A stretch of DNA of 64,000 nt from Micromonospora sp. MH99. Its GTDB lineage: Bacteria > Actinomycetota > Actinomycetes > Mycobacteriales > Micromonosporaceae. Below are positions 33,896 to 43,249 of this stretch, piece by piece; position 1 is the first letter of the stretch; every line of letters starts with the position of its first letter. The position numbers and the translations under genes are program-made. The notes below the pieces were generated by a model, which had not been told where the DNA came from, did not search any database, and was given only the letters and a program-made list of their open reading frames with translations. Where the stretch lies: the NCBI RefSeq assembly GCF_021442385.1, contig NZ_MUZA01000021.1, positions 30,024-94,023 on the forward strand, written 5' to 3'.

Positions 33896-36800
33896 CCGAG
33901 GCTGCTTCCCACTCGGGTCAACTGTGGTCGCAGCAGGGTGTTACCTGGTGCGAAATCGGTCAGATCCGCCGGCATCCGCAGCGCCTTACCCTCGGCGAAC
34001 CAAGTCTCTAAGCGGTCGGTCATCAACGCCAGGTGTTGGAGCTTCGACCACTGGTCGGGATTACGGGACACATGACCGACCTGGGCACGGAAGAACTCCC
34101 ATGAACCGACCAGGATCAGCAGCCGCTCCGCCCGGGATATCAGAACGTTCATCCGCTGTGGCTCGACCAGGAAGCCCAGGCCCTCACCGTTCTGCTTCTG
34201 GTTGTTGCGAACCAGGCTGATCGCGATCACCGCGGCTTGATTGCCTTGAAAGGAGTCCACAGTGAAGAACCCGTCTGGCATCCGATCCTCGCGGACGGAC
34301 TGCGACTCCTGCGGGTTCTGCGCCAGCTTCAAGCCGCCCTCTAGGAGCGTAGCGCGAAACTCCGGCGTGTCCAGCTGCCGACGCAGGTAAGCTACCTGTT
34401 GAGCGTACGGGGACAACACTGCCAGCTCCAGCGGGTCCGGGTTGTCGAAGCGCAGCGTACGGAGGAACCTGTCCAGGGCATGCGCCTCTGCCGGGCTGCG
34501 GTACTTCGGAGTGGCCAGCTCCAGCGAGCGCGGATCACCGGTCGGTAGGTCGAGCCAGACAACCGCCCGATCCTTGAGTTTGTTCGGTGTGAGTAGATTA
34601 TGGAGGATTTTCGCCTTGGGAACCAGGGTCTGCGGGTCCCGGGTGAAGTGTTTCAACTTGCCTTCGTAGTACACCTCCGAGACCAACTCGCCGATGGTCG
34701 GGTGCATCCGGTGCTGGCCTGTAAGTAGCCCCTGCTCCGGTTCGTGGTGGGCGGTGAGTTTGTGCAACCGCTCAAACAGGCGCAACCACCTCGTGCAGTA
34801 CTTCTGAAACTCCTGCTTCTGTTCCTCGGTACGGTCGCGCCAACCGTGCACGAAGTCCCGGTCGATATTCTTGTTCGGCGCCTGGAGTTGGTCCAGCGCA
34901 TGCACGGTCGAGCCAAGCTCGGCGATTGCCTTGTCGTAATCCTCAATTCGGTACGGCGGCAACTGCTTCGGGTCGCCGATCAGCAGCCACCGATGCCCGA
35001 GAAACATCGGCAGCGCGAGTTCGAATCCGTGCACTTTGCCGGCCTCCTCGACGATCGCCCAGTCATAGGAGACGTCGGCGCCGAGCGCGGCGAGGTCGCC
35101 GTCGTTTGTGGTGCTGTACGTGATGCTGGCGCTGCGCTTGACCAGTTCTCGGAACTCCTTGGTGGTCTCGGCGTTCTGGGTTTGCAGGTCTGTGACCATC
35201 TTTTGACATGCCTTGAGCCACTCGGCCTGTACAGGTGATGCGGCCGGGCTGTCGAGCGCCTCGATCCGAGCAATCGCAAGGGCTAGTAATTCGCCGGTCA
35301 CCTGCTGTTCGGAGCCACGCTCCGGGCTCGGCGCCAGAACATCGTTGCGGCCCTGGGAGGTGCTACGGAGCCGGATCGCCAGCGGGCGGCGCTCCTCGGG
35401 CACTCCCTCGAAGGTGTCAGCGACCTTGGCTCTCAGCACGTCCACCGCATGATGGGCCTGGGCGGTGATCAGGACCTGCGCGACCGGGTCCTCTTCAAGG
35501 ATCTCACGCAGCAGCCAGGCCACCATGTGCGTCTTGCCAGTGCCAGGCGGCCCCTGGACCGTGTAAATCGGCCGAACCCCGAGGATAGTCTGGATTTGGG
35601 TCAGTTTGCTCTCATCCACCGTGTCACGGCTCAGCGGTATCGGCAGTCGCGCTGTCCCGCTGTTCATCAAAACCTGCCCCGGGTTGGTCAGGCTGTCCAA
35701 CAGGTATGAGTGGGTAGCCAGATTCGCGATCGCTTCCTTGCGCCGGCGGGTCTGCAGCACCTGACCACCGAGACCCTTGGTGCGCAGCACGTGCACATCA
35801 CCAACCTTGGGAATCTTCGGCAGGTCTTGATGGGGGGTCAGCCGCGCGGTTCGGAAGGGGATGTCAACGTCGGACACAGTCCACTCCGGATCACGGTCCC
35901 CCCGGCGGGATTGAACCTCCATACTTTCCGAGTGCGGTGAGCCGAGGTGGATTAAGTTGCTGCGGGCCTTGCCGCTGTGCTTTTCTCGAAGCAGGAACTC
36001 GGCCATCCCGCCGTCGATGCTGAACATTTGGAACGCGGGGTGCTCTCGGTCGATTTCACGCACTTGCACCTCTATACAGGTGCCGTCCTGTTCGACCACA
36101 TCAATGATTTCGCATCGAAATAGCTCGGCGTCCCGGATCAGGATGTCCACCTGGTTAGTGATCCGCAGGAAGTCCAGAAACCTTTCGTGTTCTTCGCGCC
36201 GCTTGCGGGACTTGTCAATTCGCGGCAACAGGTCTTCCCACCGGGCCGAACCAGCCAGCCGGTACCCCTGCGAACGTTTGTCCCTCGTGCTGAAGAACTC
36301 CAGTCGGCCGGGTGGCACGATCACTTGGACTGTCGCGTCCGCCGTGAGATGCTCGGCGCTGCCCTGGCAGAACGCGTTCTGCCAGGTCTTCTTACCATCG
36401 ATGTCGTTAGTGGACGGGGCGATTTTCAGGTGCACGGAACGTCCCGAAAGCAGATACTGATCACGGTTTCGGGTCGGTGTGAGGGTCGCTCCATCGGTGA
36501 AGTCCTGGTACAGAAACTCGTGCAGCCGGCCGCGATGTTCTGGTCGTTGAGGGTCGAAGGCGTCGCCCGGTTCGAACCCCATCATCTCGCGCAACCCGCG
36601 GTCCATGCAGTCGTCGACGAGTTGCCGGTTACTCGCGTCGATAATGACGATGTGGTTGCGGGAGGGTCCATCCCCCCGCTCCGGGTCTCGTAGGACCCCG
36701 ATGATCTCCCGAATGGTGGCGGAGATATCCGACTGGTGACTCAGCCTAATCGTCGGGTCCTCGGCTATCAGACGTCGGAGGAAATCGGCCTCCAACGCGG

Positions 36801-37602
36801 TCATTCGAGACTTCGGCCGGTCGAGCTGTTTCAGTACGTTGCGATAACGGACTTGCGGTGCCACACCAGGGGCATTGAGGTGTTCGATCGGCAGCATGCA
36901 CCGAGCGGCGAGCATCCCAAACGCGAACCAGTCCGCATCCGGTCCGAAGGCGCCAACCCCGTCGAACGCCTCCGGGGCGGTCTCCCATCCGACGCTCGCG
37001 GCACCCGCCGGGGCCGCCGCCGGACGCCCCAGCCGGATGCTCCACTCGAAGCCGCCGAGCCGGGCCGTGCCGGGACCATCATCTGGGTCCAGGAACACCG
37101 ACTCGGGTACCACATTGCGGTGCACCACCTGCTGGTCGTGCAGCAAACCGAGACCTTCGGTGAAGCGTTCCAGCATCTGCCACAGACCGACTCGTTCCTC
37201 CGGACGGCCGTTGAGCCAGACGTTGTCGCCGCGCGAGGTGCCGAGCAGCGAGGCAAGCGTCTGCAGCCCGGCGGTCTCGAATACCATCACGAAGCAGCGC
37301 TGGTCGTAGTCAATGCCAACGTCGCGTAGCTGCAGCAGAGACTCCTCCGAGCCGGGAGTGCTGCGGATCCTGTACAGGGTGCGCAGCTCACCGTCCCACA
37401 GGGCGCGCTGCACGTCGTCTGGCCGACTCCGCCGCACCCCGTCGGGCCCGTCCGGAAACGCCCACGCCTTGAGCAGCAGCGGCTTGCCGACCTCCTCTTG
37501 GTCGATTGCCCCCCACAGTTCACCGTCTCCCACCTTCGAGATCTCCGACCCGATCAGCTGGTAACGACTGTTGATTAGGAGATAACCCGCTTTTAGGGCC
37601 AT
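33892..37602 (-). CDS. Pseudokinase-SF1 helicase fusion (island gene A)
   Basis: A 1236-residue protein. Residues 1-300 have a protein-kinase-like fold, with LLLKAW (Lys45) and VVHRNVVPESVFLD (161-174). The catalytic HRD is HRN and DFG is replaced by GFE, so it is probably a pseudokinase. Residues about 590-1236 are an Upf1/Dna2-type SF1 helicase: Walker A GPPGTGKT (684-691), VEEAGK (851-856), GDPKQLPP (876-883), QHRMHP (963-968), VDSFQG (1115-1120) and NVLISRA (1152-1158). Residues 300-590 are unassigned. GAGG lies four bases before the ATG. The gene is lower in GC than its surroundings. Confidence 0.9.
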   Translation of the reverse strand: MALKAGYLLINSRYQLIGSEISKVGDGELWGAIDQEEVGKPLLLKAWAFPDGPDGVRRSRPDDVQRALWDGELRTLYRIRSTPGSEESLLQLRDVGIDYDQRCFVMVFETAGLQTLASLLGTSRGDNVWLNGRPEERVGLWQMLERFTEGLGLLHDQQVVHRNVVPESVFLDPDDGPGTARLGGFEWSIRLGRPAAAPAGAASVGWETAPEAFDGVGAFGPDADWFAFGMLAARCMLPIEHLNAPGVAPQVRYRNVLKQLDRPKSRMTALEADFLRRLIAEDPTIRLSHQSDISATIREIIGVLRDPERGDGPSRNHIVIIDASNRQLVDDCMDRGLREMMGFEPGDAFDPQRPEHRGRLHEFLYQDFTDGATLTPTRNRDQYLLSGRSVHLKIAPSTNDIDGKKTWQNAFCQGSAEHLTADATVQVIVPPGRLEFFSTRDKRSQGYRLAGSARWEDLLPRIDKSRKRREEHERFLDFLRITNQVDILIRDAELFRCEIIDVVEQDGTCIEVQVREIDREHPAFQMFSIDGGMAEFLLREKHSGKARSNLIHLGSPHSESMEVQSRRGDRDPEWTVSDVDIPFRTARLTPHQDLPKIPKVGDVHVLRTKGLGGQVLQTRRRKEAIANLATHSYLLDSLTNPGQVLMNSGTARLPIPLSRDTVDESKLTQIQTILGVRPIYTVQGPPGTGKTHMVAWLLREILEEDPVAQVLITAQAHHAVDVLRAKVADTFEGVPEERRPLAIRLRSTSQGRNDVLAPSPERGSEQQVTGELLALAIARIEALDSPAASPVQAEWLKACQKMVTDLQTQNAETTKEFRELVKRSASITYSTTNDGDLAALGADVSYDWAIVEEAGKVHGFELALPMFLGHRWLLIGDPKQLPPYRIEDYDKAIAELGSTVHALDQLQAPNKNIDRDFVHGWRDRTEEQKQEFQKYCTRWLRLFERLHKLTAHHEPEQGLLTGQHRMHPTIGELVSEVYYEGKLKHFTRDPQTLVPKAKILHNLLTPNKLKDRAVVWLDLPTGDPRSLELATPKYRSPAEAHALDRFLRTLRFDNPDPLELAVLSPYAQQVAYLRRQLDTPEFRATLLEGGLKLAQNPQESQSVREDRMPDGFFTVDSFQGNQAAVIAISLVRNNQKQNGEGLGFLVEPQRMNVLISRAERLLILVGSWEFFRAQVGHVSRNPDQWSKLQHLALMTDRLETWFAEGKALRMPADLTDFAPGNTLLRPQLTRVGSSLG

Positions 37603-38178
37603 TTCGCCTCACTCCAAGGGTCGCGCGTAACCAGGATTCGCTCGGGGCTGACCTGAAGGTTCCGGAACCGAACATATCCAACCGTGAAGGTGATGAGCAT
37701 CAATCGGGTGTCCAGAAAGGACGGCTCAACGTACTGGGGGGGGCGACCGCCTCATGCATAGACAGATGCTGGTCGGCCGATCAGCAGATCAACACCGCCA
37801 CGATCACCTCCGGCTCACTTCTGGCCGCTGTCAATCGCGGAAGGTCAGCCTCACTGCGGCTGGGCGCATACGTTCCACAAACCCGGCCAGATCGTGCGGT
37901 TTGCCGATCACCTCGGGCAGCAGGCTCGCCGCCAACCTGATTCGGCGTGATCGTCTGACCGACCTCCAGCCGAAAATCAGCCTTCGGCTTCGCCGGGCCG
38001 ATCCACCTCCCGCGTCTGCACTCACCGCACCTGATCTGCCAGTCGACCGCGTTACCTGTTGCGGCATCAGCAGCGGCCGGCCGACGACCGCGAGCAACCC
38101 CCCACCGGCTCAGTCTGGTCGTCGTGTCCGGCGGCAACTACGTGGTCCGGGAACCCGGTAGGTGCCTACGATCGGCAG
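37603..38178. other. Intergenic region between helicase gene and valS
   Basis: These 576 bases hold no gene I can support. Open frames exist on both strands (for example 37781-38137 minus) but lack family features or ribosome sites. The part next to the helicase is relatively AT-rich and should contain its leftward promoter. The right end holds the valS promoter. Confidence 0.5.
38167..38178 (+). promoter_or_regulatory. Candidate leaderless -10 element of valS
   Basis: TACGAT (38167-38172) fits TANNNT and lies six bases before the ATG at 38179; no Shine-Dalgarno is present. Confidence 0.45.
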
Positions 38179-40743
38179 ATGACCGATACGGCGAGGACCA
38201 CCCGCGCCGGCGTCCCCGAGCGTCCGACCCTGGACGGGCTCGAGGAGAGCTGGGCGCGTCGCTGGCAGGAGGAGGGCACGTACGCGTTCGACAGCTCCCG
38301 GGAGCGGAAGGACGTGTACTCCATCGACACCCCGCCGCCGACCGTATCGGGCGAGCTGCACATGGGGCACGTCTTCTCGTACACGCACACCGACACCGTC
38401 GCCCGCTACCAGCGGATGCGCGGCAAGGCCGTGTTCTACCCGATGGGCTGGGACGACAACGGCCTGCCCACCGAGCGTCGGGTGCAGAACGTGTACGGGG
38501 TGCGCTGCGACCCGGCCCTGGCGTACGACCCGGTGTGGCGGCCCCCGGCCACCCCTGTCGACGAAGCCGCGCGCCGCAAGCCCACCCCGATCTCGCGGCG
38601 CAACTTCATCGAGCTGTGCGAGCGGCTGACGGTCGCCGACGAGCAGGTCTTCGAGGCCCTCTGGCGGCGGCTCGGGCTCTCGGTGGACTGGTCCCTGACG
38701 TACACGACCATCGGTCGGGTGGCCCGCGCCACCAGTCAGCGGGCGTTCGTGCGCAACCTGCGCCGGGGTGAGGCGTACCAGGCGGAGGCGCCGACGCTGT
38801 GGGATGTCGGCTACGCCACAGCTGTCGCCCAGGCCGAGTTGGAGGATCGGGAGCGCCCCGGCGCCTACCACCGGCTGCGGTTCACCGGGCCGGGCGGACG
38901 CGAGGTGCTCATCGACACCACCCGGCCGGAGCTGTTGCCGGCCTGCGTCGCGCTGGTCTGCCACCCCGACGACGAGCGGTACGCCGACCTGGTGGACGCG
39001 ACAGTGCGCAGCCCGCTGTTCGGCGTCGAGGTGCCGGTGCGCGCCCACCCGCTCGCCGACCCCGCGAAGGGCACCGGCATCGCCATGGTCTGCACGTTCG
39101 GCGACCTCGCCGACGTGACCTGGTGGCGGGATCTCGACCTCGACACGCGGGTGGTCATCGGCCGCGACGGCCGGCTGGTGCCGGAGCCGCCGACCGGGGT
39201 GCCCGCGGCGCCGTACGCGGCGCTGGCCGGGCAGAGCGTCAACGGCGCCCGCCGGGAGATCGTCGGGATGCTCGCCGACGCCGGTGACCTGATCGGCGAG
39301 CCGCGTCCGATCACCCACCCGGTGAAGTTCTACGAACGCGGCGACCGGCCACTGGAGATCGTCTCGACCCGCCAGTGGTATCTGCGCAACGGCGGGCGGG
39401 ACGCCGACCTGCGGGCGACGCTGCTGGCCCGGGGCGCGGAGCTGCACTGGGTGCCGGCGCACATGAAGCACCGCTACGACAACTGGGTGGGCGGCCTGAC
39501 CGGGGACTGGCTGGTCAGCCGGCAGCGCTTCTTCGGGGTGCCGGTGCCGGTGTGGTACCGGCTCGACGACGCTGGCGAGCCGGACTGGTCCCACCCTCTC
39601 ACGCCCGACGAGTCGGCGCTGCCAGTCGACCCGTCCAGCGATCCGGCGCCCGGCTATGAGGAGTCGCAGCGCGGCCAGCCGGGCGGTTTCCTCGGTGACC
39701 CGGACGTGCTGGACACCTGGGCCACCTCGTCGCTGACCCCGCAGATCGTCGGTGGCTGGGAGACCGACCCGGCCCTGTTCGCGCAGGTCTTTCCGATGGA
39801 CCTGCGCCCGCAGGGTCAGGAGATCATCCGGACCTGGCTGTTCGACAGCGTGGTCCGATCGCACTTCGAGCACGGGGTGCTGCCCTGGCGGGACACCGTG
39901 CTGTCGGGCTGGATCCTCGACCCGGACCACAAGAAGATGGCCAAGTCCAAGGGCAACGTGGTCACACCGTTGGCGCTGCTGGAGCAGCACGGCTCGGACG
40001 CGGTGCGCTACTGGGCGGCAAGCGGCAAGCCCGGCATGGACCTGGCCTTCGACCCGGCGCAGATCAAGGTCGGCCGGCGGCTGGCCACCAAGCTGCTCAA
40101 CGCGTCGAAGTTCGCGCTCGGCCTGGGCGCGGGGGACGCGTTGCGGGCGGTGGCGACCGCCCCGCTGGACCGGGCCATGCTCGCCGAACTGGGCACCGTG
40201 GTCAGCGCCGCGGGCGCCGCCTTCGACTCGTACGACCACACCGCCGCGTTGCAGGCCACCGAGGCGTTCTTCTGGCGCTTCTGCGACGACTACATCGAGT
40301 TGGTCAAGGAGCGGGCGTACGGCACGGGGGCGGCGGCCGACTCGGCGCGGGCCGCGCTGGCCTCGGCGCTGTCGGTGCAGCTCCGACTGTTCGCCCCGGT
40401 GCTGCCGTACGTCACCGAGGAGATCTGGTCGTGGTGGCGGTACGGGTCGGTGCACCGGGCGCCCTGGCCCACCACCCACGAGGTGGCCCGGACGATCGAG
40501 GGGACGGGAGATCCGGCGCTGCTGCGGCTCGCCGGTGACGCGCTGGGCCAGGTGCGGCGGGCCAAGTCGGAGCGGAAGCTGTCCATGAAGGCGGAGGTGC
40601 CGCTGGCCGAGGCGCTGGGCCCGGCGGCGCTGCTGGAGCAGCTCACCCTGGTCGCCGACGACCTACGGGCGGCCGGTCGGATCGGCAAGCTCGACCTGCT
40701 CCCGGACCGCACCCCGGAGCTGGTGATCGCCTGCGCCTTCTGA
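38179..40743 (+). CDS. valS: Valyl-tRNA synthetase
   Basis: An 854-residue class I synthetase that charges tRNA-Val. The HIGH motif is HMGHV in PTVSGELHMGHVFSYTHTD (about residue 57). The editing CP1 domain spans about residues 220-430, with IDTTRPELLPACVALVCHPD. KMSKS appears as KKMAKSKGNV near residue 595. The anticodon-binding domain follows, and the C-terminal coiled coil is short, which explains the modest length. The start is the ATG after a leaderless -10. An earlier in-frame start would add residues not typical of the family. Confidence 0.96.
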   Translation: MTDTARTTRAGVPERPTLDGLEESWARRWQEEGTYAFDSSRERKDVYSIDTPPPTVSGELHMGHVFSYTHTDTVARYQRMRGKAVFYPMGWDDNGLPTERRVQNVYGVRCDPALAYDPVWRPPATPVDEAARRKPTPISRRNFIELCERLTVADEQVFEALWRRLGLSVDWSLTYTTIGRVARATSQRAFVRNLRRGEAYQAEAPTLWDVGYATAVAQAELEDRERPGAYHRLRFTGPGGREVLIDTTRPELLPACVALVCHPDDERYADLVDATVRSPLFGVEVPVRAHPLADPAKGTGIAMVCTFGDLADVTWWRDLDLDTRVVIGRDGRLVPEPPTGVPAAPYAALAGQSVNGARREIVGMLADAGDLIGEPRPITHPVKFYERGDRPLEIVSTRQWYLRNGGRDADLRATLLARGAELHWVPAHMKHRYDNWVGGLTGDWLVSRQRFFGVPVPVWYRLDDAGEPDWSHPLTPDESALPVDPSSDPAPGYEESQRGQPGGFLGDPDVLDTWATSSLTPQIVGGWETDPALFAQVFPMDLRPQGQEIIRTWLFDSVVRSHFEHGVLPWRDTVLSGWILDPDHKKMAKSKGNVVTPLALLEQHGSDAVRYWAASGKPGMDLAFDPAQIKVGRRLATKLLNASKFALGLGAGDALRAVATAPLDRAMLAELGTVVSAAGAAFDSYDHTAALQATEAFFWRFCDDYIELVKERAYGTGAAADSARAALASALSVQLRLFAPVLPYVTEEIWSWWRYGSVHRAPWPTTHEVARTIEGTGDPALLRLAGDALGQVRRAKSERKLSMKAEVPLAEALGPAALLEQLTLVADDLRAAGRIGKLDLLPDRTPELVIACAF

Positions 40744-40822
40744 CCCGGTATGCGTGCTGGACGGTCATCCCGACCGATGCGATGATCATCCATCAGCATC
40801 CAGCACGATGAATACGGGGATC

Positions 40823-41752
40823 ATGCGCATTCGTACACTCGTCGCCGGGCTCACAGCCGGGCTACTCGTCGCCGTCGGACTGGCCGGACCCGCCCAGGCG
40901 GCGACGGTCACCGCCACCTACACCGGTTGGACGTGGAACGTCGCCGGATGGACCATCCACCGAGGCGCCACCAACGACGGCCTCATCCCGGCCCTCTCGG
41001 ACTCCATCCGGAACCGGGCCGCCAACTTCGCCGCCCTCAACGAGCTCTGTTGGGGCCAGTACAAGGCCGTACAGGCGAACCTGCTGGCGTCGGGTTGGCC
41101 GCAGGACGCCAGCAATTTCTCCCGGTTCGAGGCGCACAGCGAGACCGCGTGCGGCGGGGAGCCGTTCGGTGTGGCCCTCTTCAGCCGCGCGCCGCTCGGA
41201 GCAGCCAACCGCTACGCGTTGGCCGCGGACGGCACCAGCGAGCGTCGCAAGCTGCTCTGTGCGCCGCTCGAGGCACGCCCGCACCTGCGGTTCTGCACCA
41301 CGCACATCACCCCGTCGAACGCGGTGATCAACGGCAAGAACATCAACGTGACCCAGTTGGACGAGGTGCGCAGCAGGATCGACAGCTTCGCCGCCAGCGG
41401 TGACACCGTCCTGATCGCGGGTGACTTCAACGCCCAGCCGCACTACGGACGGCTCGACTCCTGGTACTCGTCCAGCCTGAACACGTCGAACAACGACGCC
41501 AACACCGGTGCCTACCGGGAACTCGACGACACCGACACCCGCTGCTTGGGGTACGGCGAAACCACCGTGTACGACGGCAACACCGAAGGTCTCTGCGGCC
41601 AGGGCAAGAAGATCGACCTGATCTTCGTACGCGATGATCGGATCGTCGGGGCGTACAGCGGCGACTCGCTTGCCATCTCAGCCACCTGCGGTGGCCCCTG
41701 TTCCGATCACCGGATCGTCATCGGCACGGTCACCGTGTCCGTTACCGCCTGA
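40823..41752 (+). CDS. Secreted endonuclease/exonuclease/phosphatase-family protein
   Basis: A 309-residue exported enzyme. MRIRTLVAGLTAGLLVAVGL then AGPAQA is a Sec signal peptide with an AxA cleavage site. The mature part has DNase I-like (EEP) motifs: WTWNVAGW near the start, ALNELCW (Glu metal ligand), GDFNAQP and SDHR near the end. The enzyme could be a DNase, a phosphodiesterase or a sphingomyelinase-like phosphatase. Several cysteines (CGGEP, CLGYG, CGQG, CGGPC) fit disulphides of a secreted protein. An in-frame ATG at 40808 would lengthen the signal peptide by five residues. Confidence 0.85.
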   Translation: MRIRTLVAGLTAGLLVAVGLAGPAQAATVTATYTGWTWNVAGWTIHRGATNDGLIPALSDSIRNRAANFAALNELCWGQYKAVQANLLASGWPQDASNFSRFEAHSETACGGEPFGVALFSRAPLGAANRYALAADGTSERRKLLCAPLEARPHLRFCTTHITPSNAVINGKNINVTQLDEVRSRIDSFAASGDTVLIAGDFNAQPHYGRLDSWYSSSLNTSNNDANTGAYRELDDTDTRCLGYGETTVYDGNTEGLCGQGKKIDLIFVRDDRIVGAYSGDSLAISATCGGPCSDHRIVIGTVTVSVTA

Positions 41753-41799
41753 CCGGGCTGGCCCGGTGTGCCGCTGGCGCACCGGGCCGGCCGGGGTCC

Positions 41800-42468
41800 T
41801 CACCAGCCGCGCAGGAAGCGCAGGCCGAGCAGGATGGCTGCCACGGCCGGCCCGACCAGCAGGGTGATCGCCTGGAGCCGGTACGGCATCCGATGCCGGG
41901 TCAGCTCGCCCGCGTTACCCAGCACGATCGCCCCGGCCAGCATCAGGAACACGCCCCACCAGCCCGTCTCCAGGTGGACGAGACGGATGTGGATCAGTTG
42001 CAGGGTCACACCGAGCAGCGCGCCGGTGAGCGCGAGCAGCCCCACCGCGCGGTGCAGGCCACGGGCCAGCGGGTGGGCGGCCCGCCAGCCGTACGTGCCG
42101 GCGACCGCCAGGCAGGGCAGCACCACCAGCAGCGGCCAGCCCTTCCCCATCGCCCCGAACATCAGCAACGCGCCCACCACGAACACCAGCGTGCCGACGC
42201 AGGCGATGACGTACCCGGCGAAGGCCCGGCCGCCACCCCGAGCCAGCAACGGCCCGCCGCTGGCCGCGATCAGCGCGGCCGGGATCAGGATGAAGACGGC
42301 CCACCAGTGGAACCGGCCGCTGCCCTGGGCGGCCGTCGCGACCGTCGCGCACGCCAGGCCGGCGACCGCCAGGCTGGTGAGCCACGGCCGGCTGCTCCGG
42401 GAGTACGGCTCAGCCAACGATGTCCACTCCGCTTCGACGCTCACACCAATTAGCCTGGGCTTCGGCAC
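41800..42468 (-). CDS. Multi-pass membrane protein
   Basis: A 222-residue protein with six or seven hydrophobic helices (for example WLTSLAVAGLACATVATAAQ, FAGYVIACVGTLVFVVGALL and LLVGPAVAAILLGLRF). There is no recognised catalytic motif; the His/Trp pattern (GSGRFHWWAVF, HIRLVHLETGWW) is reminiscent of small integral membrane proteins but unassigned. GTG at 42444 (start VSVEAEW) is an alternative. It is transcribed in the same direction as the ABC operon upstream but 69 bases away and may be independent. Confidence 0.7.
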   Translation of the reverse strand: MPKPRLIGVSVEAEWTSLAEPYSRSSRPWLTSLAVAGLACATVATAAQGSGRFHWWAVFILIPAALIAASGGPLLARGGGRAFAGYVIACVGTLVFVVGALLMFGAMGKGWPLLVVLPCLAVAGTYGWRAAHPLARGLHRAVGLLALTGALLGVTLQLIHIRLVHLETGWWGVFLMLAGAIVLGNAGELTRHRMPYRLQAITLLVGPAVAAILLGLRFLRGW

Positions 42469-42537
42469 CCCGTCGGGTCCATCCGGCCAGCCCTACCCGT
42501 AGCGGGGGGCTGGCCGGAACCGTACCCCGCACCTACC

Positions 42538-43248
42538 TCAGCTCGTCTCGCCGGCCACGCTGAACGAGCGCAGGCGGTCGATCGCCAGCACGGTGAAGCC
42601 GACACTGACCAGAGCGGTCATCACGGAGGCGACCGGCACCGACACGCTGGTCTCCAGCAGCCCGCTGGGGGCGAGCCGGTCGGCGAGGGCGATCACGTAC
42701 TGCTGGATGGAGAGCACCTTCGTGCCGCTGACGAAGTTGCCCAGCAGCCCCTCCCAGATGAGCACGTAGACGAGGCCGAGCAGCACCGGACGCCGGGTGA
42801 CGAGGCTGAGCGCGAGGAACAGCGCCGAGTACGCCAGCGCCCCGAGCGCCGCCGCGAACGCCAGGGCCAGTCCGAGGCGTACCGAATCGGCGAGCACGCC
42901 CGCGACGTAGAGCGGCACCGCGACGGTGACCGCGGTGACCCCGGCGGCCACCGCGAGCTTCGGCAGCACGATCTGCCAGCGCGGCAGCGGCTTGGTCAGG
43001 ATGTGCACGACGGTGCCGTCGTCGATCTCGGCGCCCAGCACGCCCGTGCCGATGATCAGCGCCACCACCGGCAGCACCACGGCCAGCCCGAGACCGACAA
43101 GCACCGGCGGCCCCCACTCGCCCGGGTCCACGCCCAGCGACCGGCAGAGGATGGCCAGCCCGAGCAGCACCAACGGCAGCGGGAGCAGCAGCAGGAACCG
43201 ACGCCGGCCGAACAGCCCGCGCGCGGTGATCCAGGTAACTGTCGACAT
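42538..43248 (-). CDS. ABC-2 type permease, second module
   Basis: A 236-residue membrane subunit with six hydrophobic helices. It carries the LGAEIDDGTVVHILTKPLPR stretch typical of ABC-2 permeases (a short helix before helix 3, E-DDGT-KPL). The ATG at 43248 lies just after the ATPase stop; the frame is open further upstream, but only in a poor extension. It forms a pair with the ATPase 43250-44161. Confidence 0.82.
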   Translation of the reverse strand: MSTVTWITARGLFGRRRFLLLLPLPLVLLGLAILCRSLGVDPGEWGPPVLVGLGLAVVLPVVALIIGTGVLGAEIDDGTVVHILTKPLPRWQIVLPKLAVAAGVTAVTVAVPLYVAGVLADSVRLGLALAFAAALGALAYSALFLALSLVTRRPVLLGLVYVLIWEGLLGNFVSGTKVLSIQQYVIALADRLAPSGLLETSVSVPVASVMTALVSVGFTVLAIDRLRSFSVAGETS

Positions 43249-43249
43249 G

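Noticed and set aside
37781..38137. Minus-strand 118-codon gene upstream of valS
   Set aside because: No ribosome site, no family features, mixed composition; overlapping frames on both strands are equally open.
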